A stretch of 64,000 nt of DNA, taken from Allosphingosinicella deserti. Lineage in GTDB: Bacteria > Pseudomonadota > Alphaproteobacteria > Sphingomonadales > Sphingomonadaceae. Numbering within the stretch: position 1 is the stretch's first letter; each line of letters opens with the position of its first letter. The position numbers and the translations under genes were made by a program. The stretch lies in contig NZ_PXYI01000005.1 in the NCBI RefSeq assembly GCF_003012735.1, positions 310,001 through 374,000 of the forward strand. The letters run 5' to 3'. Positions 26,534 through 34,480 of this stretch are shown here, piece after piece. The notes beneath the pieces are model-generated. The model saw only the letters and a list, made by a program, of their open reading frames with translations. It did no database searches and was not told the origin of the DNA.

Positions 26534-27265
26534 ATGGCGAAGACCAAGGCGGCATCGCTGGCGGACGATCTCGTCCACCGGTTCGAGGAGCAGATCGAGA
26601 AAGGCGGGATGCCGCCGGGCTCGCGCTTTCCGAGCGAGAAGGCGGTCACCCAGGATTTCGGCGTCAGCCGGACGGTGGTGCGGGAGGCGTTCGCCCGCCT
26701 TGCCGCGCGCGGCCTGCTCGTCTCCCGCCGCGGCTCCGGCGCCTATGTTGCCGAGGATGCCCGATATCGCGCCTTCCAGGTCACGCCCGACGAGGTCGCG
26801 GAGATCGAGGACGTGCTCGAACTGCTCGAGATGCGGATGGGCTTCGAGGTCGAGATGGCCGATCTCGCAGCGCGCCGGCGCAGCGATGCCGATCTCGCCG
26901 AAATCCGCCGGGCGCTGGCCGCCATGGACGCGAGCACCGATGTCGACACCTCGGTCGCGGCCGATGCTGCCTTCCACGCCGCGATCGCCCGCGCCACCGG
27001 CAACGATTATTATCTGCGCTTCACCGATTTCCTCGGCGTCCGGCTGGTGCCGTCGCGGCGCCTCTACCTCCAGGGCAGCGATGCGCGCAGCCACCAGCAT
27101 TATTCCCAAGTGATCAACAAGGATCACGAGGCGATCTACGCGGCGATCGAGGCCGGCGATCCCGCCGCCGCGCGCCGCGCCGCGCGCCGCCACATGCAGA
27201 AATCGATCGCGCGCTACCAGGACCTCAAACAATCCGGCCGCCTGCTCCGCCGCCCGCTGGGGTGA
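26534..27265 (+). CDS. GntR-family regulator, FadR subfamily (FCD domain)
   Basis: 243 residues from the ATG at 26534; a GTG at 26510 would add eight residues and neither has a strong ribosome site. The winged helix spans about 8-72 (DDLVHRFEEQIEKGG, PPGSRFPSEKAVTQDFGVSRTVVREAFARLAARGLL, RRGSGAYV). The C-terminal FCD domain (about 85-235) has the His/Asp ligands of the family (DAAFHAAIARATGND and DHEAIYAAIEAGDPAAARRAARRHM). Relatives sense uronates, gluconate-type acids or other organic acids. It is divergent from the GH105/lyase/receptor operon, and the palindromes TTGTATGACAA or close variants upstream of that operon, of both receptor genes and of the PL11 gene match the FadR-subfamily operator pattern. 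It is probably a local repressor relieved by a uronate-derived metabolite (inference). Confidence 0.9.
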   Translation: MAKTKAASLADDLVHRFEEQIEKGGMPPGSRFPSEKAVTQDFGVSRTVVREAFARLAARGLLVSRRGSGAYVAEDARYRAFQVTPDEVAEIEDVLELLEMRMGFEVEMADLAARRRSDADLAEIRRALAAMDASTDVDTSVAADAAFHAAIARATGNDYYLRFTDFLGVRLVPSRRLYLQGSDARSHQHYSQVINKDHEAIYAAIEAGDPAAARRAARRHMQKSIARYQDLKQSGRLLRRPLG

Positions 27266-27313
27266 TGGCGCGGCGGGCCGCGCACGTTCATCGTTGGCGG
27301 CTGCCCACATCCA

Positions 27314-27398
27314 CCCGTTCGCGCTGAGCCTGTCGAAGCCCTCCCTGCCTTTCGAACGAAGGAGAAGGAAAGGGCTTCGACACGCCCAGGCCGGACGG
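27314..27398. repeat. Intergenic REP-like inverted repeat
   Basis: Two inverted copies face each other: CCCGTTCGCGCTGAGCCTGTCGAAGCCCTCC-like at 27314-27344 and its degenerate complement at 27367-27398. The same element occurs around 45,220-45,707. It fills the space between two convergent genes and could act as a hairpin at transcript ends. Confidence 0.75.
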
Positions 27399-27413
27399 TG
27401 TCGCTTTGTCCGA

Positions 27414-28181
27414 TTACTGAAGGTTCACGAACGCGCCACCGTCTACGAGCAACGACGCGCCAGTGACATATTTGGCGAGGTCCGAAGCCAGGAACACGAT
27501 CGGGCCTTCGAGATCGTCGGGCTGACCGAGCCGCCCGAGCGGCACCCGCCCGGCCATGTAGGCGCGCTTGGCCTCGTCGGCGAGATCCTCCTTGTTGATG
27601 TCGGTGAGGATCGTGCCGGGCAGCACCGAATTGCAGCGTATGCCGTGACGGCCGAGCGCGATCGCGGTCGACTGCATCAGCGAGTGGAGGCCGGCCTTGG
27701 TCGGCGTATAATGGGTCTGATACTCGCCGCCGACCAGCGCCGAGATCGAGCTCACCGCGATGATTGCGCCGCCATGGCCCTGCTTGACCATCTGGTTGGC
27801 CGCGGCCTGGACCATGAAATAGGCACCGTGGAGATTGACCCGCATCGTCCGTTCGAACGTCTCGACCGGCATGTCGAGAAAGGCGTGGAAGGGGCAGATG
27901 CCGGCATTGTTGACGAACACGTCAATTTTGCCGAATTCCTCGACCGCGCGCGCGATGAAGTGCTTCGCCGTCTCCGGATCGGCGACATCGCCCTGCACGG
28001 CAAGGCCCCGCTGCCCGAGCGCCTCGATTTCCGCCACCGCCGAGTCCGCGCCGTCGGTGTCGCGGGCGAAGTTGATCGCGACATCGGCGCCGTGGCGCGC
28101 CGCGCCGATGGCGGCGGCGCGGCCGATTCCGGCGGACGCCCCGGTGACGAGGACGGTCTTGCCTTCGAGGAGCTTGGTCAA
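27414..28181 (-). CDS. L-rhamnose 1-dehydrogenase (NAD(P)+), SDR family
   Basis: 255 residues, a short-chain dehydrogenase with the cofactor loop TGASAGIG (13-20), NNAG (91-94) and the S145/Y158/K162 triad. Long stretches (ICPFHAFLDMPVE, SSISALVGGEYQTHYTPTKA, GIRCNSVLPGTILT) agree with the characterised L-rhamnose dehydrogenases (LRA1) of Azotobacter and Sphingomonas as I remember them. It oxidises L-rhamnose to L-rhamnono-lactone in the cytoplasm, the first step of the non-phosphorylating pathway. The start is TTG, supported by AGGAGA 9 bases upstream. It lies 35 bases after the IclR regulator gene on the same strand, and the remaining pathway genes are divergent, on the far side of that regulator. 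Confidence 0.93.
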   Translation of the reverse strand: MTKLLEGKTVLVTGASAGIGRAAAIGAARHGADVAINFARDTDGADSAVAEIEALGQRGLAVQGDVADPETAKHFIARAVEEFGKIDVFVNNAGICPFHAFLDMPVETFERTMRVNLHGAYFMVQAAANQMVKQGHGGAIIAVSSISALVGGEYQTHYTPTKAGLHSLMQSTAIALGRHGIRCNSVLPGTILTDINKEDLADEAKRAYMAGRVPLGRLGQPDDLEGPIVFLASDLAKYVTGASLLVDGGAFVNLQ

Positions 28182-28216
28182 CTTTACGGTCTCCTGGGTG
28201 CCGGCCCAGTTCGGGC

Positions 28217-29065
28217 CTAGGATTTGCGGCGCCCGCGATCGACGGTGCGCTTCGCATCGGGATTCCAGCCGAGCTCGCGGCTGATCGAATTGGCCGTCGA
28301 CACGACGTCGTCGGTCAGCGATTCCATGCGGCCGTCATCCATATATTGCGCGGCGCTGGAGACGCTGATCGCGCCGAGGATGCGGCCGCTGGCGTCGCGG
28401 ATCGGGGCTGCGACGCAGCGTATCTGATCCTCATTCTCCTCGAGATCGTAGGCCCGGCCGGCGTCGACATAGCCGCTCATCCGCTTGACCCAGGTCTCGT
28501 AATCGGCGGCGACGTTGGAGCTCTTCTGATCCTGGTCGAATAGATTGCGCCAGCGCGACGGCGGCTCGTCGAGGAGAAGGGCCTTGCCGAGCCCGGTCGA
28601 GGTCAGCGGATGGCGGTCGCCGACCCGGCTCGAGATCACGATCCGCCGGCGTCCCGGAATCTTGTCGAGATAAAGCGCGCGATCGCCGTCGAGGATACCG
28701 AGATGGACCGTGTCTTCCGAATCCTGGGCGAGCGCTTCGAGCCGCGGGCGGGCGATCTGGACGAGATCCGCCTGCTGCTGCGCCTGGAAGCCGAGCTCGA
28801 GCAATTTGGGCCCGAGCTGGTAGCCGCGCCCCGGCGCGAGCGTCAGATAACGCCGCTCGATCAACGCGTTGGCGAGCCGGTGGGTGGTGCTGCGGGTCAG
28901 GCCGAGGCGAGTGGCGAGCTCGCCGAGCGAGGCGGGACCTTCGGCCACCCCTTCGAGCACGTCGAGACCGCGCAGCAGCGTCTGGCTGCCCGACGGACCA
29001 CGTGGGGACTCGGTGGAATTTTCCTGGTCGGCACCTTTGCCGTCGATTGACGTGGTCTGTCTCAT
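28217..29065 (-). CDS. IclR-family regulator, probable rhamnose/rhamnogalacturonan regulator
   Basis: 282 residues from the ATG at 29065. After a polar N-terminus comes the IclR winged helix (about 25-85: TLLRGLDVLEGVAEG, LGELATRLGLTRSTTHRLANALIERRYL), then the effector domain (about 95-265) with VHLGILDGDRALYLDKI, HPLTSTGLGKALL and RCVAAPIRDASGRILGAISVS. It is co-oriented with L-rhamnose dehydrogenase and divergent from the L-rhamnonate dehydratase operon. A palindrome TCCCA-N5-TGGAA lies 15 bases before its start, and related sites precede five other genes of rhamnose or rhamnogalacturonan use. I infer it is a local regulator answering to a pathway intermediate. The effector and the sign of regulation are unknown. 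Confidence 0.9.
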   Translation of the reverse strand: MRQTTSIDGKGADQENSTESPRGPSGSQTLLRGLDVLEGVAEGPASLGELATRLGLTRSTTHRLANALIERRYLTLAPGRGYQLGPKLLELGFQAQQQADLVQIARPRLEALAQDSEDTVHLGILDGDRALYLDKIPGRRRIVISSRVGDRHPLTSTGLGKALLLDEPPSRWRNLFDQDQKSSNVAADYETWVKRMSGYVDAGRAYDLEENEDQIRCVAAPIRDASGRILGAISVSSAAQYMDDGRMESLTDDVVSTANSISRELGWNPDAKRTVDRGRRKS

Positions 29066-29079
29066 CACGTAATACTCTA

Positions 29080-29094
29080 TCCCATATTGTGGAA
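29080..29094. promoter_or_regulatory. IclR-type operator candidate (TCCCATATTGTGGAA)
   Basis: An imperfect TCCCA-N5-TGGGA palindrome 15 bases upstream of the IclR gene ATG, close enough to overlap its promoter or leader and suggest autoregulation. Confidence 0.6.
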
Positions 29095-29207
29095 AAACCA
29101 AGCCGAAAACGCCACGCTGGGAAGGATGTCTTGAACGACGGGATCCGATGCCGACCGGGAGCCAATCCGCTCCCTCGCGCGCTCGAACAGCCATCAGCCT
29201 GCATGCT

Positions 29208-29222
29208 TCCCACTATGTGGGA
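29208..29222. promoter_or_regulatory. IclR-type operator candidate (TCCCACTATGTGGGA)
   Basis: A perfect TCCCA-N5-TGGGA palindrome 33 bases upstream of the L-rhamnonate dehydratase start, the best match of five in the window. Confidence 0.65.
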
Positions 29223-29255
29223 TTTTCATATGTGTTTGAGGGAGAGGCCGCCAGC

Positions 29256-30440
29256 ATGAACTTGCCGAAAATCGCGCATGTGCGGGCATATGTCGTCCGC
29301 GGCGGCGGCGCCGATTATCATGATCAGGGCGAGGGGCACTGGATCGACGATCACATCGCGACGCCGATGAGCCGCTATCCCGAATATCGCCAGAGCCGGC
29401 AGAGCTTCGGGATCAACGTGCTCGGCACCCTGGTGGTCGAGATCGAGGCGAGTGACGGCACGATCGGTTTCGCGGTGACCACCGGCGGCGAGCCGGCCTG
29501 CTACATCGTCGAGAAGCATCTCGCCCGCTTCCTCGAAGGCCGCAGCCCGACCGATTACGAGAAGATCTGGGACCAGATGTACTTCTCGACCCAATATTAT
29601 GGCCGCAAGGGCCTGGTCGTGAACGCGCTCTCCGGCGTGGATCTCGCGCTTTGGGATCTGCTCGGCAAGCTGCGCGGCGAGCCCGTCTATCACATGCTCG
29701 GCGGTGCGGTGCGCGACGAGCTGCAATTCTACGCGACCGGCGCCCGGCCCGATCTCGCCAAGGAAATGGGTTTCATCGGCGGCAAGATGCCGCTCCACCA
29801 CGGCCCGGCCGAGGGTGAGGAGGGGCTCCACAGGAATATCGCCGAACTGGCCGAGATGCGCAGCCGCGTCGGACCCGATTTCTGGCTGATGCTCGATTGC
29901 TGGATGGCGCTCGACGTCAATTACGCCACCAGGCTCGCCCACCGCGCCCACGAACATGGCCTCAAGTGGATCGAGGAGGCGCTGAGCCCCGACGATTATT
30001 GGGGCTATGCCGAATTGAAGCGCAACGCGCCCACTGGAATGCTGGTCACGACCGGCGAGCATGAGGCGACCCGCTGGGGCTTCCGCATGCTGCTGGAAAT
30101 GGAGTGCTGCGACATCATCCAGCCGGACGTGGGCTGGTGCGGCGGCATCACCGAGATGATCAAGATCTCCGCGCTCGCCGATGCCCGCGGCAAGCTTGTC
30201 GTGCCGCACGGATCGTCGGTCTATTCCTACCATTTCGTGATCACGCGGCATAACAGCCCGTTCGCCGAATTCCTGATGATGGCGCCCAAGGCCGACGCGG
30301 TCGTGCCGATGTTCCACCCGCAATTGCTCGGCGAGCCGACCCCCGAAAACGGGCGGATGCGCGCCTCGGCCCTCGACAAGCCCGGCTTCGGCGTGGAGCT
30401 CAACCGCGACATCGCCCTTCACCGACCCTACACCCACTGA
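29256..30440 (+). CDS. rhmD: L-rhamnonate dehydratase
   Basis: 394 residues, enolase superfamily. Extended identity with E. coli RhmD (YfaW) is evident from memory: [62 protein letters not shown] and [13 protein letters not shown]. Metal ligands read as D214 (MLDCWM), E240 (KWIEEAL) and E268 (TTGEHE), with H318 ([10 protein letters not shown]) as general base. It dehydrates L-rhamnonate to 2-keto-3-deoxy-L-rhamnonate. The ATG at 29256 follows GGGAGAGG; an in-frame upstream extension has no support. It is the first gene of a five-gene plus-strand operon and lies just downstream of the best IclR-type palindrome. Confidence 0.96.
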   Translation: MNLPKIAHVRAYVVRGGGADYHDQGEGHWIDDHIATPMSRYPEYRQSRQSFGINVLGTLVVEIEASDGTIGFAVTTGGEPACYIVEKHLARFLEGRSPTDYEKIWDQMYFSTQYYGRKGLVVNALSGVDLALWDLLGKLRGEPVYHMLGGAVRDELQFYATGARPDLAKEMGFIGGKMPLHHGPAEGEEGLHRNIAELAEMRSRVGPDFWLMLDCWMALDVNYATRLAHRAHEHGLKWIEEALSPDDYWGYAELKRNAPTGMLVTTGEHEATRWGFRMLLEMECCDIIQPDVGWCGGITEMIKISALADARGKLVVPHGSSVYSYHFVITRHNSPFAEFLMMAPKADAVVPMFHPQLLGEPTPENGRMRASALDKPGFGVELNRDIALHRPYTH

Positions 30441-30450
30441 GGAACATCCC

Positions 30451-31323
30451 ATGAAGCTCTGCCGATACGGCACTGCCGGAGCCGAGAAGCCCGGTCTCAT
30501 CGATGCAGACGGGCGCATCCGCGATCTGTCCGCGCACATCGCCGACCTCGGCCCCGCCGAGATCGCGCCGGCTGCCCTGGCGCGCCTCGCCGCGATCGAC
30601 CCGGCCGGCCTGCCGCTGGTCGAGGACAGCCCGCGCTACGGCGTCCCGGTGACGGGAACGACCAAGTTCATCGCGATCGGGCTCAATTATGCCGATCACG
30701 CGGCGGAATCGAACCTGCCGATCCCATCCGAGCCGGTGGTGTTCAACAAATGGGTCAATTGTCTCCAGGGCCCCAACGATCCGGTCGTCATCCCGCGCGA
30801 CAGCAAGAAAACCGATTGGGAAGTCGAGCTCGGCATCGTGATCGGCACCCGCGCCAATTATGTCGATGAGGGCGAGGCGCTCGCCCATGTCGCCGGCTAT
30901 GTCGTCGTCAACGACGTCTCCGAGCGCCACTGGCAGACGGAGCGCGGGCCGACCTGGGACAAGGGCAAGGGCTTCCCGACCTTCGGGCCGGTGGGCCCCT
31001 GGCTGGTCACCCCCGACGAGGTCGGCGATCCCCAGGCTCTGTCGATGTGGCTCGACGTCAACGGCAAGCGCGTCCAGGACGGCAGCACCAAGACGATGAT
31101 CTTCACGGTCGCGCAGATCATCGCCTATCTGTCGCAATTCATGGTGCTCGAACCCGGCGACATCATCACCACCGGGACCCCGCCGGGAGTCGGCCTCGGT
31201 CAGAAGCCGGAGCCCTGGTATCTGAAGGCCGGCGACGTCGTGACCCTCGGCATCGAGAAACTGGGCGAGCAGCGCCAGGATTTCATCGCCTGGAGCAAGC
31301 CGGTCGGCGAGGCCGGCCGGTGA
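30451..31323 (+). CDS. L-2,4-diketo-3-deoxyrhamnonate hydrolase, FAH family
   Basis: 290 residues, fumarylacetoacetate-hydrolase family. The metal-binding residues are E124 and E126 (DWEVELGIVIG) and D155 (VVVNDVSERH); KGKGFPTFGPVGPW follows at about 172-185. In the Sphingomonas diketo-hydrolase branch this enzyme (LRA6) cleaves L-2,4-diketo-3-deoxyrhamnonate to pyruvate and L-lactate. The alternative for the family would be a related diketo-deoxyfuconate hydrolase, but the L-rhamnonate dehydratase 10 bases upstream and the dehydrogenase overlapping downstream (GTGA) fix the context. Confidence 0.9.
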   Translation: MKLCRYGTAGAEKPGLIDADGRIRDLSAHIADLGPAEIAPAALARLAAIDPAGLPLVEDSPRYGVPVTGTTKFIAIGLNYADHAAESNLPIPSEPVVFNKWVNCLQGPNDPVVIPRDSKKTDWEVELGIVIGTRANYVDEGEALAHVAGYVVVNDVSERHWQTERGPTWDKGKGFPTFGPVGPWLVTPDEVGDPQALSMWLDVNGKRVQDGSTKTMIFTVAQIIAYLSQFMVLEPGDIITTGTPPGVGLGQKPEPWYLKAGDVVTLGIEKLGEQRQDFIAWSKPVGEAGR

Positions 31324-32069
31324 GCGTCTACCTGGATCGTTTTGCCGGCCGGGCTGCGATCGTCACTGGCGGCGCCTCCGGCCTCGGTCTCGAGACCGCG
31401 CGCCGGATCGCCGCCGAAGGTGGCAAGGTCGCGCTCTGGGATCTGAACGGCGACGCGCTCGCCGCGGCGCAGGCTGAGACCGGTGCAGCGCACGTGGTTG
31501 CGCTCGACGTGTCCGACGCCGCCGCAGTCGCCGCCGCCGCGAAGGAAACCAACGACGCGCTCGGCCGGATCGACATCCTCGTCGCCAGTGCCGGCATTAC
31601 CGGCGCCACCGTGCCGGTCCACGAATTCCCGATCGACAGCTTCCAGCGCGTCGTCGAGATCAACCTCTACGGCGTGTTCTTCTGCTGCCGCGAGATCGTG
31701 CCCTACATGCTCGTCAATGGATATGGCCGGATCGTCAACGTCGCCTCGGTCGCCGGCAAGGAAGGCAATCCCAACGCCTCGGCTTACTCGGCGTCGAAGG
31801 CGGGCGTGATCGGGTTCACCAAGTCGCTCGGCAAGGAACTCGCCACCAGGGGCGTGATCGCCAACGCGATCACCCCGGCGACCTTCGAGAGCCCGATCCT
31901 CGATCAGCTCCCGCAAAGCCAGGTCGATTACATGCGCTCGAAAATCCCGATGGGCCGGCTCGGCGAAGTCCACGAAAGCGCCGCCATGGTGTGCTTCATG
32001 GCCAGCGAGGAATGCAGCTTCACCACGGCCAGCGTCTTCGACACATCGGGTGGGCGGACCACGTATTGA
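31320..32069 (+). CDS. 2-keto-3-deoxy-L-rhamnonate 4-dehydrogenase, SDR family
   Basis: 249 residues from a GTG at 31320 that overlaps the upstream stop (GTGA); longer frames upstream are read-through of another frame. It is a short-chain dehydrogenase with TGGASGLG (16-23), S143, Y156 and K160. In Sphingomonas sp. SKA58 the equivalent (LRA5) oxidises 2-keto-3-deoxy-L-rhamnonate at C4 to the 2,4-diketo acid used by the FAH-family hydrolase. Sitting between that hydrolase and the lactonase makes this role more likely than a second rhamnose dehydrogenase. A strong hairpin follows the stop codon. Confidence 0.87.
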   Translation: MSVYLDRFAGRAAIVTGGASGLGLETARRIAAEGGKVALWDLNGDALAAAQAETGAAHVVALDVSDAAAVAAAAKETNDALGRIDILVASAGITGATVPVHEFPIDSFQRVVEINLYGVFFCCREIVPYMLVNGYGRIVNVASVAGKEGNPNASAYSASKAGVIGFTKSLGKELATRGVIANAITPATFESPILDQLPQSQVDYMRSKIPMGRLGEVHESAAMVCFMASEECSFTTASVFDTSGGRTTY

Positions 32070-32076
32070 CGCAAAA

Positions 32077-32102
32077 TCCTCCCCGAGCTTGCTCGGGGAG
32101 GA
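32077..32102. repeat. Perfect hairpin between pathway genes
   Basis: A 12-base perfect stem (TCCTCCCCGAGC / GCTCGGGGAGGA) with a TT loop sits in the 64-base gap inside the operon. There is no T-run. It belongs to the same family of CCTCCCCG palindromes seen at 34,316 and 37,649, and may act as a processing or attenuation site. Confidence 0.7.
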
Positions 32103-32133
32103 ATAAGAAGCATCCGCACCCGAGGAGAGGAAG

Positions 32134-33030
32134 ATGCGCGACATTCCGTTCGTCGATGCCCATGTCCATCTCTGGGATCTGGAGCGCATCTCCTATCCGT
32201 GGCTGACGCCGCCTTTTTCCGATGACGGCCCCAACGGCAGCGTCGAGGCGATCGCGAGCACCTATCTTCTCGACGATTATCTCGCCGACGCGGCAGGCTG
32301 GAACGTCGCCGGTATGGTCCATGTCGACGCCGGCGCGGCCGCCAGTGCCGCGCTCGATGAGACCAGGTGGCTGCAGGGGATCGCGGACGAACGCACTATG
32401 CCCAGCGGAATCGTCGCCTTCGCGGCGCTCGACGATCCCGCTGTCGAGCGCCTGCTCGCCGCCCATGCCGAGCATCGCAACGTCCGCGGCATCCGTCACA
32501 TCGTCAACTGGCATGCGGACCCGAAGCGCACCTACACCGCCCGTGACGTCACCGCCGACCCCGCCTGGCAGCACGGCTTCGATCTGCTCGGCAGATACGG
32601 CCTGTCGTTCGACCTGCAATGCTATCCCAGCCAGTTCGCCAATGTCGCCGAAGCGATCGCCCGCAATCCGGACGTGCCGGTCATCCTCAATCATTGCGGC
32701 ATGCCGGTCGACGGTCTGGAGCGATGGCGGGCCGAGATCGCGCCGCTCATCGCTTTGCCCAACGTCTCGGTGAAGATGTCCGGTTTCGGCTTCATCGAAC
32801 GCGCCTGGAAGCCCGAGGGAATGACGCCGTTCGCGCGCGAGCTGATCGATCTCTTCGGCCCGAACCGCGTGCTGTTCGCCAGCGATTTCCCGACCGACAA
32901 ATTGTTCTGCGGGTTCGCGCAGATCCTGGAGACGTTCGCGGACGTCTCGGCCGGCTTCAGCGACGACGAACAGCGTGCGATGTTCGGCCGCAACGCCGAT
33001 CGCATCTACCGGCTCGGCCTCGGCGTGTGA
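32134..33030 (+). CDS. Probable L-rhamnono-lactonase, amidohydrolase (COG3618) family
   Basis: 298 residues, TIM-barrel amidohydrolase_2 type with HxH at H10/H12 (FVDAHVHLWD), a later metal-site His (RGIRHIVNWH), NHCGMP near 190 and the conserved Asp in LFASDFPTDK near 250. COG3618 enzymes include characterised sugar lactonases for 6-deoxy sugars such as L-fucono-1,5-lactone and L-rhamnono-1,4-lactone. In this operon it would hydrolyse L-rhamnono-lactone made by the dehydrogenase to L-rhamnonate, the substrate of the dehydratase. The ATG is preceded by GAGGAGAGG. No signal peptide, so cytoplasmic. Confidence 0.85.
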   Translation: MRDIPFVDAHVHLWDLERISYPWLTPPFSDDGPNGSVEAIASTYLLDDYLADAAGWNVAGMVHVDAGAAASAALDETRWLQGIADERTMPSGIVAFAALDDPAVERLLAAHAEHRNVRGIRHIVNWHADPKRTYTARDVTADPAWQHGFDLLGRYGLSFDLQCYPSQFANVAEAIARNPDVPVILNHCGMPVDGLERWRAEIAPLIALPNVSVKMSGFGFIERAWKPEGMTPFARELIDLFGPNRVLFASDFPTDKLFCGFAQILETFADVSAGFSDDEQRAMFGRNADRIYRLGLGV

Positions 33031-33064
33031 CCGGCCGGATACGCACAACAGGGGGGAGGGGGCG

Positions 33065-34312
33065 ATGAGCACGACCGCGCGCGAGGACTGGCGCAACACG
33101 ATCCTGGCGGGGCTCGCCAACTATATCGATGCGGGATCGATCGTCGCCGGATCGGTAGCGCTGGCGCTGTGGAAGGACATTTACGGGCTCTCCGACTCGT
33201 TCATCGGCCTGATCGGCGCGTTCAGCGCCAACGCAATCTCGGCCGGGATCGGCGCGCTGATCGGCGGCATCCTTTGCGATCGCTTCGGGCGCAAGAAGAT
33301 CTACCAGTTCGACATGCTGTTCTACGCCTTCGGCATGCTGTTCCTGGTCTTCGCGAGCGCGCCGTGGATGATCGTGCTCGGCTTCGTGCTGGTCGGCCTC
33401 GCCGTCGGCGCCGACATCCCCGCCTCCTGGTCGCTAATCGCCGAGCAGGCGCCGGACCACAAGCGCGGCGCCCATTCCGGAGTCGCGCAGATGCTCTGGT
33501 ATCTCGGCCCGGTCGCGGTGCTGATCGCCGCGTATTTTCTCGAGCCGTTCGGGATCGACGGGGTACGCTTCCTGTTCGGCCATCTGTTCGTGCTGGCGCT
33601 CGCGCTCACCTTGCTGCGTTCTAAGATGAAGGAATCGCGGCGCTGGGAGGAAGCGCAGGCGGCGGGGCTCGAAACCCCGGCGGCGCGACGGGCCGAGTGG
33701 CGGGCCTTGTTCCGCGCGCCCTATCTCGGATCGATGCTGTTCCTGGCCGCCATGTACGGCTTCTGGAATCTTTGGGCCGGCTATAACGGCTTCTTCACGC
33801 CCTATCTGATCGAGCAGAACAATCTGCCGACCTGGACGGCGACGATGCTGCCGGCGAGCTACTTCCTGATCGGCATGATCTCGATCTTCGGCATCTTCAT
33901 GACCCTGTCGGATCGGATGAACCAGCGGCTGATGTTCGGCATTTCGGCGGTGCTGCACGTCGTCGGCATGGCATTGCTGGCGATCTTCGGCTTCAAGCTC
34001 GAAGTGGTGATCGCCCATGTCGTGATCATGGGCATTGCCGGCGGCTTCGGCGCGCAGAGCTTCTTCCAGCTCTGGTCGGCGGAGCTGTTCCCGACCGCGA
34101 TCCGATCGACCGCGCAGGGCCTGACCTTCGCCATCGTCCGCATCGGCCTCGGCATCTGGAGCCTGGCGGTGCCGACCCTCGCCGCCTACGATTTCACCAC
34201 CCTGGCCTGGATCCTGACCGGCTTCCTCGTCGTCTCCGGCGCCATCGGCCTGATCTGGGCCCCACGCAACGAAGGCAAGTCGCTGGAAGAGATCCAGGCC
34301 GCGCGGGGCTGA
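33065..34312 (+). CDS. MFS transporter, probable L-rhamnose or rhamnoside uptake
   Basis: 415 residues with about 12 hydrophobic segments. The major-facilitator loop motif GGILCDRFGRKK (about 67-78) and the sugar-porter-like stretch AELFPTAIRSTAQGLTF near residue 345 are present. The start at 33065 follows GGGGGGAGGGGG. As last gene of the rhamnose operon, it most likely brings L-rhamnose, or a rhamnose-containing oligosaccharide or acid, across the inner membrane. It is not of the RhaT family, and substrate is inferred only from context. Confidence 0.85.
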   Translation: MSTTAREDWRNTILAGLANYIDAGSIVAGSVALALWKDIYGLSDSFIGLIGAFSANAISAGIGALIGGILCDRFGRKKIYQFDMLFYAFGMLFLVFASAPWMIVLGFVLVGLAVGADIPASWSLIAEQAPDHKRGAHSGVAQMLWYLGPVAVLIAAYFLEPFGIDGVRFLFGHLFVLALALTLLRSKMKESRRWEEAQAAGLETPAARRAEWRALFRAPYLGSMLFLAAMYGFWNLWAGYNGFFTPYLIEQNNLPTWTATMLPASYFLIGMISIFGIFMTLSDRMNQRLMFGISAVLHVVGMALLAIFGFKLEVVIAHVVIMGIAGGFGAQSFFQLWSAELFPTAIRSTAQGLTFAIVRIGLGIWSLAVPTLAAYDFTTLAWILTGFLVVSGAIGLIWAPRNEGKSLEEIQAARG

Positions 34313-34315
34313 CTT

Positions 34316-34477
34316 TAGATCCTCCCCGCTTGCGGGGAGGGGGACCGCCGCCGAAGGCGGTGGTGGAGGGGGCTCCGAGACCCGCATCGGACTTCGTTTC
34401 CTGAGGTCCCGAGTGGTCTCGCGGCCCCCTCCACCGCCTTGCAGGCGGTTCCCCTCGCCGCAAGCGGGGAGGATCTA
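34316..34477. repeat. Large 162-base inverted repeat between convergent genes
   Basis: The outer arms begin TAGATCCTCCCCGCTTGCGG and end with the exact complement CCGCAAGCGGGGAGGATCTA; the homology continues imperfectly for about 60 bases per arm around a ~35-base centre. Sub-hairpins (CCCCGCTTGCGGGG, CCGCCGAAGGCGG) occur inside. It fills exactly the space between the MFS stop and the GH35 stop, as expected of an intergenic palindromic element and a bidirectional terminator. Confidence 0.9.
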
Positions 34478-34480
34478 GCG

